Assembly: GCA_003254925.1 (NCBI GenBank)
Contig: QANZ01010242.1
Span: forward strand, 22,926-86,925
DNA from: Chamaecrista fasciculata
Taxonomy: Eukaryota > Streptophyta > Magnoliopsida > Fabales > Fabaceae
Direction: 5' to 3'
DNA length: 64,000 nucleotides
Shown piece by piece: positions 56,751 to 64,000 of this stretch (the stretch's first letter is position 1; each line of letters starts with the position of its first letter). A model generated the notes under the pieces. The model had not been told where the DNA came from, searched no databases, and worked only from the letters and a program-made list of their open reading frames with translations. The position numbers were made by a program, and so were the translations under genes.

Positions 56751-59144
56751 TCATTCCGAAACAAGAGAGATGCCACCAATTCCATGAGCCACAGTATCAC
56801 ACATAGCCAACGCCGTCTCCAAATTGGCCACTATATCTCCCATCGTCGGCCTATCTTTCCCTTCCAAATTCACACAATGCACCGCCGTGTTCGCCACCAG
56901 CTCCACTGCCTCTGCCTCCGCCCCATTCATCTCCGGCAACCCCACTCTGCCGTCCAACACCTTCCCCATCTCTCCGGCCACAATCGCCGGCACCGCATAC
57001 TCCACCACACTCACTGCTACTTCCTCCTCATTCTTAAATATAGCTCTTTTTCCCGTCAAAAGCTCTAGCAAAACAACCCCAAATCCGTACACATCACTCT
57101 TTGCCGTTAACACATTCAAACTGTAATACTCTGGATCGATGTATCCAACGGTTCCCGCGGCTTTCATCCTACGGTGGTCGTGATTTGATTCTGGACCCAT
57201 CAATGATAATCCAAAATCAGACACTCTCGCTGTCCAATTTGCGTCTAGGAGAATATTGGAAGACTTGATGTCTCTGTGAATTATAGGTGGAACTGCGTAA
57301 TTATGAAGATACTCGATTCCTCTAGACGCGTCTAGTGCGATTTTAATCCTCATCCTCCATGAATTTACGACGCTGCTGTTTCTCTCGACGTTGTTCTTGT
57401 CATGTAAATGGTCGTGTAATGCTCCGTTTTTCATGTACTCGTACACTAATAGTCTCTCGTCATTCTCTTCGCAGAACCCAACGAGTCTAACTAAATGCTT
57501 GTGGTGAAGGCGTGACAAGAATGCGATTTCAGACTCGAATGCGGTTTCTTTTTCTTTGAACTTTTTCTTTTTGGTTTCGCCCCTTTTGATTGCCACGTCA
57601 CGGCCGTCGGGGAGTTTGCCTCTGTACACGACGCCGAAGCTCCCGGCGCCGATTTTGTTCTCCGGCGAGAATCCATTGGTGGCTGATACGAGCTCAGGGA
57701 GAGTGAATTCCTCTGCTTTATCTGGGTGTTTTGTTGATGAAGTTCCGCTTCTCTGGCGTCTCATGATCGCAGAGGCTTGACGCTTGATGATTGAAGATGA
57801 TCTTGAAGTTGAAGATGACCTTGAAGTAGCCACACCACTACTAGAGCTTCCTGATTTAGTGATTGTGGGTTGAACAGAATTGTGAATTTTCTTTTTACCA
57901 AAAAAACACACACCTGTCCATAGGCAATAAATTATTGTGCAAATGCCAGCTAGAGTCCCTATTGATCCAACAATGGCAAATGCTAGTAAACCCCTTGTCA
58001 ATTTCCTTGACTTTCCTGACGGCGGAGAAGGAGATGACGGCGGTGGTGGTTGGGACGGTGGTGGCGAAATTTGAGGGAAACAGGGTTTACAGATATTACC
58101 AAAACCAGAGCATAGATTTTGAGAATCAGGGTAAATTCCACACTCACTACAAGAAGATTGAACACAAGGCCCTGGAAGAATGGAAGATAAGGGAAGATTA
58201 GGCCTTGAAGTGGAAGGCCAACCAGGTCCCCAACACATAACTGAAAGATTGCTACTTGTGATTCCACATGTAAAATTGGACCCAGAAACAATTACCTCAA
58301 AAGAAACTCCTTTCGTCACATTCTCAGAGTATCTGAATCTTTCTCCGCCACCCCAACAAACAACAGAACCATTCTTTGTTCTAATTGCACAGCTATGCTC
58401 TGATCCGAGAGCTAACCCACCATACTCGAAAGCCATACCTTGAGGAGGAACATTCAATTGACCAGAAAAGTTACTTCCTTTACATACCAAAAACCCATTT
58501 GAATTTAACCCACAAACATGGGAATCACCAGCTACAAGACTCAACATTGACATATTTCCAAACCCATCTTGTATCTCATTCGCAATTGTCATATTTCCCC
58601 AACACCGAACCCGAGAATCATTCCTCAAAATCCCACAAGAAAAACCAGACCCAGATGATATTGACGAGAAAAAATACCCTGATGGTAATTCAAAATCCCC
58701 ACTGCTTCTCCAGCATTCCACCTCGCCGTTACCATTAACGGTCGCGCAAATCTGGTAATCCCCAACTGCGAGATTCTCTAATAGAACAGTGTAATTGTTG
58801 TAAAGTCGTCGACTTTGGAAGTTATCAGTGGAATTGAGAGTGTCCCAGCAAAGCAAACTGTAGTCACCGGATCTCAGGCCGCAGAAATAGCTCCTCCCGC
58901 CGGAGATCGACGAAAATGAAACGTTGGGAGGAACGGCGATGATGTTTCCGGCATGGTAGCATTCGATGCGATGCGTCGGCTCCCCTGCTACGACGGCACA
59001 CACGGTGGCGGAGCCGTCGCTGACGACGGCGAGGGTGGCGCCGGAGCCGAGAGCATGGGACGAGGGAATTAAGGTGATGATTACTACTATAGTGGCGGCG
59101 ACGGCGAGACTTGTAATGACGAAATAGGGAGGTAATATCGTCAT
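56751..59144 (-). CDS. CRINKLY4-related receptor-like kinase (CCR3-like)
   Basis: A single uninterrupted frame of 797 aa. A hydrophobic signal sequence (residues about 8-32) leads into an extracellular domain of RCC1-like repeats, each with a conserved Cys-x-x-x pattern ending in CW (SYFCGLRSGDYSLLCW, SGFSCGILRNDSRVRCWG, EHSCAIRTKNGSVVCWGG). A cysteine-rich TNFR-like stretch (CVQSSCSECGIYPDSQNLC) and a proline-rich linker follow, then a transmembrane helix (LLAFAIVGSIGTLAGICTII). The cytosolic Ser/Thr kinase is complete: GAGSFGVVYRG, VAIKRG, IIHRDIKSSNILLD, SDFGLSLMG, GTVGYIDPEYY. It should phosphorylate Ser/Thr at the plasma membrane; ligand unknown. Length and lack of introns match the CRINKLY4-related (CCR) group. 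The adjacent HAD gene supports CCR3 specifically (At3g55950 next to At3g55960, from memory). Confidence 0.94.
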   Translation of the reverse strand: MTILPPYFVITSLAVAATIVVIITLIPSSHALGSGATLAVVSDGSATVCAVVAGEPTHRIECYHAGNIIAVPPNVSFSSISGGRSYFCGLRSGDYSLLCWDTLNSTDNFQSRRLYNNYTVLLENLAVGDYQICATVNGNGEVECWRSSGDFELPSGYFFSSISSGSGFSCGILRNDSRVRCWGNMTIANEIQDGFGNMSMLSLVAGDSHVCGLNSNGFLVCKGSNFSGQLNVPPQGMAFEYGGLALGSEHSCAIRTKNGSVVCWGGGERFRYSENVTKGVSFEVIVSGSNFTCGITSSNLSVMCWGPGWPSTSRPNLPLSSILPGPCVQSSCSECGIYPDSQNLCSGFGNICKPCFPQISPPPSQPPPPSSPSPPSGKSRKLTRGLLAFAIVGSIGTLAGICTIIYCLWTGVCFFGKKKIHNSVQPTITKSGSSSSGVATSRSSSTSRSSSIIKRQASAIMRRQRSGTSSTKHPDKAEEFTLPELVSATNGFSPENKIGAGSFGVVYRGKLPDGRDVAIKRGETKKKKFKEKETAFESEIAFLSRLHHKHLVRLVGFCEENDERLLVYEYMKNGALHDHLHDKNNVERNSSVVNSWRMRIKIALDASRGIEYLHNYAVPPIIHRDIKSSNILLDANWTARVSDFGLSLMGPESNHDHRRMKAAGTVGYIDPEYYSLNVLTAKSDVYGFGVVLLELLTGKRAIFKNEEEVAVSVVEYAVPAIVAGEMGKVLDGRVGLPEMNGAEAEAVELVANTAVHCVNLEGKDRPTMGDIVANLETALAMCDTVAHGIGGISLVSE

Positions 59145-60525
59145 GTAAAAAAATAATGAGTTTTGATGACGGAAATGTTAATGGGTCGTCGAGGTCGTGT
59201 AGGCCTCATTGGCAGAATTTGAAGAAGCGAAAGAGAAGATGGAAATGATGAAAAGGAGATGGTGTAACTTTTCTGGGGTTAGTTGTAGCGTTATAGACTA
59301 TGGAGGGATATTGGTTTTTTTTCAGAGTTCAACCGTTAAATTGAGAGTTGAAATTTCTATTACTATAGCAAGTAGGCTGTGTTTGGTGTTTCTTTATATA
59401 TACTCGTGGATGTTTTGAGATGCAACGATATGAAGAGAATGAACTATAAAAATGGTCATGGGAGAATCTGTTTCTCTTTCATGGAAACAATTAGAACAGA
59501 GAGAGAGAAAAAAAAATGTTAGTGTCACATGTATAATATTGTATTGGAGGCCTTGAAGCCGATGGCGAAGTAATATGAACATAAATTTTTGGAAGTTTTG
59601 CTGAAAAAAAATGAAAAAGAGAAAAGGTTAGATACTTTTAGTTGAGAATAGATGAGGAGTGGAGTGTTTGGGTCAAAGACGTAGGGATAAGGAGTACTGA
59701 CTAGTGACACAAGCAGTAGGAAGTTCAAAGTGGAACTTCATTGAACGTTCCAAGTTTCTGCATTATTGGTTTTCTATCTTTGCCATTCATTTATAAAAAT
59801 AAATAAGCGAGAAGTCAAAACAAATATGGAATATGTCATGTCATGTAATGTGCGAGCAGAGTTTTAAATGCACGAGTTGATATTGAACAATGAAAAGCCC
59901 TTAAAGTTATGCAGTAAAAAATGATTAAAACTTCAGGATTATGATACCTTATTTATTATGGTCTATGGAAGTGAGAAAAAGAGAAGAGTATATATTATGT
60001 AAGTTAGGTAACACTAATTTTTTTAAAAAAATGTTATATCAATTTTTAATTTTATTTTTAATATTTTATATTTTAGTTAAATATTAATAACATATTCTAA
60101 GTGATTAAGCTTATCATTAATATATTAAAAGAAGTTAATCAAACGAAATATAAAAATATAAAAGATAAAATTAAAAGCTGATGTAAAATTGAAAATTGTA
60201 CTTTTGTCTTAAAATAATTATAATTTTATAATATAATTTTTTTTAAAAAAAACTGAGGATTAATTTTATAATATATGTTATATGATATTTTGTATATAAT
60301 TATGAAAAGAGTACTAATATTATAATTACAAGTTAGAACAGTCATGTAAACTGACTTTGGAAACTAAATATGGAGTGATTAAATTATAATTAGACAAGAG
60401 GCCGAAGCGGTTTACACATTTAACAATTGTTTTTAGAACAACTTGCAAGGAGAGAGCACGAGAGAAGAAAAATAGAATCTATTAGTACAACTAGCATGTG
60501 CGATGAGAATCATTACAGGATTTTC
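59145..60525. other. Kinase upstream region and AT-rich spacer
   Basis: The first several hundred bases are the promoter and 5' leader side of the kinase gene (minus strand). I see no clear TATA assignment. The rest is AT-rich without coding signal. Confidence 0.45.
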
Positions 60526-60529
60526 AGTA

Positions 60530-60558
60530 CTAGTTTTGGACCCGTGCGATGCACGGGT
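60530..60558 (-). mobile_element. Helitron-type 3' terminus
   Basis: On the minus strand this reads CCCGTGCATCGCACGGG (a perfect-stem hairpin), TCCAAAA, then CTAG followed by T. A GC-rich hairpin some 8-10 bases before a CTAG end inserted before T is the Helitron 3' signature. The element would extend to higher coordinates, but I could not identify its 5' TC end or any coding part, so its size is unknown. An N lies nearby at 60646. Confidence 0.6.
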
Positions 60559-60559
60559 G

Positions 60560-62330
60560 ATGTTCTATGATTTTTTTCATATAGCAAATATTTATTCCAT
60601 TGATTTATGTAATTTCTTTAAGAACATTATTCTATGAACTAAAANGATTTGAGGCTTGCTTCTCCTTATTATATTTTAGAGAATAGATTTAGTATTTACG
60701 AAGTACAAACCAAAGAGATTAAAAAAGTAATTAAAAAGAAAAATAATGAGAAAAAGCCATGAAGCTACATTGTAACTTAAAAGTATAATCATAGCTGCTG
60801 CAAAAGCTTCGTACATTGTTAACACGACTACACGAGTGAAGCATCATTATGCTCTTGACAAGCAAAAAGAGCTTCCAAATCATTAGTTAAATTCTTCTAA
60901 GAGAACGAGCTCCTATGACAATATATAATTGATTGACCTTCGAATTTTCACTAAAACCAGACACTGTATTATATAATAAGTTAAATAAGTAGTAACTAAA
61001 TTTGCATCTGCTAATCCTTCTGTCTAGGTTGAATCAGTTCATTAATATAGTTTTTTATGACATGAACAGTTAATAAAATGATGACAAATTTACAACTAAG
61101 AAAAGGAAGCCAGAATAAACGTTTATCTTTTTTATGTCACAATCACTAAACAAGTAAATATGATAAGATCTTCAACCCAAAGAGGCAAAAAGGTGAGCAA
61201 CATCATGGAAAGCTACCTATAAAATAAAGAACTGAAGGCAAATGAAATGAATCAATGTCTTTTTTCTGATGAACTAAAAGGGAAAAGGACATAGACAGCA
61301 ATTGTTGGATTTGCAGCTCCTTTTTTGGAGAAGGACAAGGAAAATAGGGATATTGGATAGAGCTTAAGGAACATGCCAAGCTGGAAGGGATAGTTTTTTA
61401 GGAACCTAAATAGTAAATACCTACCATGATGGTAGGATGCTAACCTATCATTAATTAATTAATAGTATATTGCATAATTCTTTAATGGCTACTATACAGT
61501 GTACATATGTCCAATTGGCCACACTTGACAAAGAGAAGTCAAGTATGACAGTGTCTTATGATTCATGTCATGGAAAAGAATCAAACGACGGTTTCTTTGG
61601 ACAACTCCTTTAGACCAAATTGTGGACCAGACATTAGAAACATTGTAACTCAGCCATTCAATGATCAGGTGCATTCGTGTCAGTTCAACTTTCTTTATTC
61701 AAAATGCATTATGCAGCATGCACCAATATGTTTCATAGTCAACAATGTTATAATGGATGAAGTTATCTATCATCATCATCATTATCTACTAGTCCGTATC
61801 ATTGAATAGATGGTCATTCATACCAATTGTTTTCACTTTTCCGCATCTGGATTGTGAATTCATGGATAAATCTATCTCTCATAATCAAATCTCCTTTAAA
61901 CTTACTAAAGTGCAAAATAGAATAAAAGGTAGATCTCTCCACAAATTGATTTTTCTAAAAAGCTAGCACTAATTAATTTACTTAACTTCCCACGTTTCTC
62001 TAAAACAATTGATACAGATAAACCAAGCAATTTCATGAGGATTTTAACTGCTAACGATTATTAATAAATAGTTGTACAAGTGACAGACAAGATACATTCC
62101 AGCAGATTGCAAGCCTATAAACAACGCTAACATAATTAAATTTCCAGTGATCTACAGACATAAATGGCGGACATTTTTCGATACGCAGTATTTGAAACCT
62201 CTAGATATCCCAGGAACAAATCGCAGCTATACAAAGAATCTGTTTCTTACATTGATAGACGATCCTTCCAGCAATAAAACAAAAACAAAAAATTGTACAT
62301 AAAGAAGCAGAGTTTAATTCCAAAAGATGC
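60560..62330. other. Gene-free stretch, possible non-autonomous Helitron body
   Basis: AT-rich with no recognisable protein. It may include the body of the Helitron whose 3' end lies at 60530, and the 3' UTR of the HAD gene near its right end. Confidence 0.35.
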
Positions 62331-62335
62331 TAATC

Positions 62336-63580
62336 CTACAATGTCCAACAGGAAGCTGGAATCCCTTGCTTTTGAAACCATTCGGGCATGTGGAACTTCT
62401 CGTAGAGCACAGGTCTTACATCCTTCTGCTCAGAGAGGTGCTTGAGGAAAGGAAGAATGACATCCAGAAGCTGACAGTATGCAACATAAACAGAGATGAG
62501 TAAATCATAAATATTCAGACTTCAGAGAGCTGAATTTGAAAGTTCTATAGTCAAGATCTGTGTACCTGTGTATCATATGGTTGCCCAGCAGAAAATGGGA
62601 CGCATGGGATTCCATTCAGTGGTTGCAATAAAAAGCTGAAAGGGTTATTGTCAACAATAACTATGCGGCATAGATCCTTTGATATGCCAGAAAGATCTTT
62701 TACATGTTCCCGATATTCCCTGAAAACAGAGAGTAATATCTAAGTTGATGTGAAAACAGGTAGAAACTTCACTGAGAACCCCTGCTGTATAGTTCTTTAA
62801 TAATGGCACAAAAAATTTTTCCATTTAAATGCAGCTAAAAATATGACATTCGTCAGTGAAACAGAATACATTGGCCTCAAGAAATCCGAACTTAAAGAAA
62901 AAATTTTGCAAGCATCATCGTATTTAGATACGACTGCACATAGTAATTCACAAATAGAATAGTAGCGAGGAAGGACAAGAAAGAAGGATTAATCAAGTGA
63001 ATGTAGAATTGTGGATAAGAAATGAGAAAGAAGCATTTACGTGCTTATTGTGGAGGGCCGATAAAGTCGTTGGCTAAACCAGTTGTCCATGTCTATTCTG
63101 TCAACAAGGGGTCTGGCATAACCTGTGATTATCAATAGAAGGCCATTTTTCAGAAAAAAAAAAAAAAGNTTTAAAAAAAAAAAAAAAAAGTAAAGACTTT
63201 TAGAAAAGAAAGATGCATATGAGCAACTCAGAATTATGATGCAAACCTTCAAGACCAGCAGTAAACAGCACCAAGTCAGCAAATTCACTAAGTTGCCTCA
63301 AGAATTCTTTCAACCCAGGGCGTTCAAAGACTGTAACATAATTGATTTTCGGTTTTCCTTCTCCATCCTTGAAAGCCCAACAAGCCCAAGTAAATACATA
63401 ACATTCTAGCTCTAGACAAGCAAATACAAGTTATATAAACAGTTAACACACCTTGTCTGAGGATAAACATTCCAGTTCAAACCAATTCAAACCAGCTTCT
63501 GTGGCTTGAGTACGAAGTGATGCTGGCAAACTTGACGTCTCATATGCACACACCAGTGTTTCATCCAAGTCAAGCACTAC
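62336..63580 (-). CDS. CTD-phosphatase-like HAD protein (SCP/FCP1 type), 5' part outside window
   Basis: Five coding exons in minus order: 63580-63452, 63367-63247, 63122-63041, 62719-62566, 62470-62336, in frame with GT-AG junctions. The first visible exon encodes VVLDLDETLV, the catalytic DxDx(T/V) motif of HAD phosphatases. Then FERPGLKEFLRQLSEFADLV, LFTAGLEGYARPLVDRID (the Thr of motif II), WFSQRLYRPS, and IVIVDNNPFSFLLQPLNGIP (motif III/IV acidic residues in VDN) follow. It ends EWFQKQGIPASCWTL. These are the marks of the NLI-interacting/SCP family, which dephosphorylates Ser/Thr residues, in several cases on the RNA polymerase II tail. The N-terminus, before the DxD motif, must lie beyond the right edge: nothing coding is seen in 63581-64000, which is probably intron. 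Likely orthologue of At3g55960 (from memory). Confidence 0.88.
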
Positions 63581-64000
63581 CTACGAGGATACATGTGATC
63601 TCAGAACCAATGTTGAGAGCAGGATGTTGGTGATAAAATAGGAAAATACACTAACAGCCAACCATAAACGAAAAAGAATATATATATATATAAAGCCCCG
63701 TAACAACTACTCTTAAGTTTGCTAGACATGAAATATTTGAAGCCAGCATGTTTTCTAATTATATCTACAAATTTCCTTATGAAATTTTATGCTGTCAAGT
63801 GTCAAAAGTCAAAAATCTATGCAGTGTGCACGGTTATTTTTGAAATAAAAAAGACGAGGATACTAATTTCAATAGAATTCATACGTTCACTCACTTCAAA
63901 GTTCAACCACAGGTTGAACTCTACCTAGTTAAATGAGGTGAACAATCAAATGTAATTTTTGCTTTTCAAGGGTAAACAAATTAGAGATACTGATACTGAT

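Noticed and set aside
56784..58738. Several plus-strand frames opposite the receptor kinase
   Set aside because: Shadows of the 797-residue minus-strand frame, which has full kinase motifs.

Overview
This is a nuclear chromosome window from a flowering plant, almost certainly a eudicot and probably a rosid. The evidence is AT-rich intergenic DNA, genes with several short exons and GT-AG introns, plant-specific families (WAT1/MtN21 transporter, OVATE protein, NAC factor, CRINKLY4-related kinase, NFXL2), and a dense load of plant-type MITEs, SINEs and a Copia element. The species cannot be fixed from the sequence alone.

Layout. 0.8-5.1 kb: a complete WAT1-related transporter gene (+, 7 exons, 387 aa), converging on a small OVATE-family repressor gene (-). 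5.2-14.6 kb: gene-poor DNA with a Helitron-type helicase remnant and a broken partial duplicate of the WAT1 gene, whose 5' end is arranged as an inverted repeat. 14.6-18.0 kb: an endonuclease/exonuclease/phosphatase-fold protein with an EF hand (+, 10 exons, 435 aa), like Arabidopsis At1g02270. 18-22.8 kb: intergenic, with two foldback elements. 22.9-25.7 kb: a membrane-tethered NAC transcription factor (+, 6 exons, 626 aa). 26.5-28.3 kb: a decayed cytosolic aldolase pseudogene (-). 29.7-30.9 kb: a large terminal-inverted-repeat element carrying a piece of a host gene. 31.3-35.7 kb: a phosphoinositide-specific phospholipase C (+, 9 exons, 590 aa). 36.1-40.4 kb: a degenerate array of repeat units with SINE, MITE and hairpin insertions. 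40.8-47.5 kb: an NFXL2-type zinc-finger gene (+, 13 exons, 876 aa) with a GC-AG intron and a C-terminal membrane segment. 48.0-48.6 kb: a hAT-type MITE. 49.3-53.5 kb: a Copia retrotransposon with both LTRs but without most of gag. 54.0-54.7 kb: a MULE-type foldback element. 56.8-59.1 kb: an intronless CRINKLY4-related receptor kinase (-). 62.3-63.6 kb: the 3' part of a CTD-phosphatase-like HAD protein (-), running off the window.

The genes are independent transcription units. Several act in signalling (PLC, receptor kinase, membrane-bound NAC, Ca2+-binding EEP protein). From memory, PLC - CRINKLY4-related kinase - HAD phosphatase is also the order at Arabidopsis At3g55940-At3g55960, so the right half is probably an old syntenic block.

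The most unusual signal is a scattered set of ultra-short insertions (about 10-30 bp). Each is a poly(A) or poly(T) run with a few extra bases, very often CCA just before the A run (GGCCA, CACCA), flanked by perfect or near-perfect 10-18 bp target-site duplications. They look like target-primed retroposition reduced to its minimum. Separately, at least three of the isolated N bases are flanked by 236-413 bp direct repeats, which points to unmerged contig overlaps or haplotypes rather than biology.
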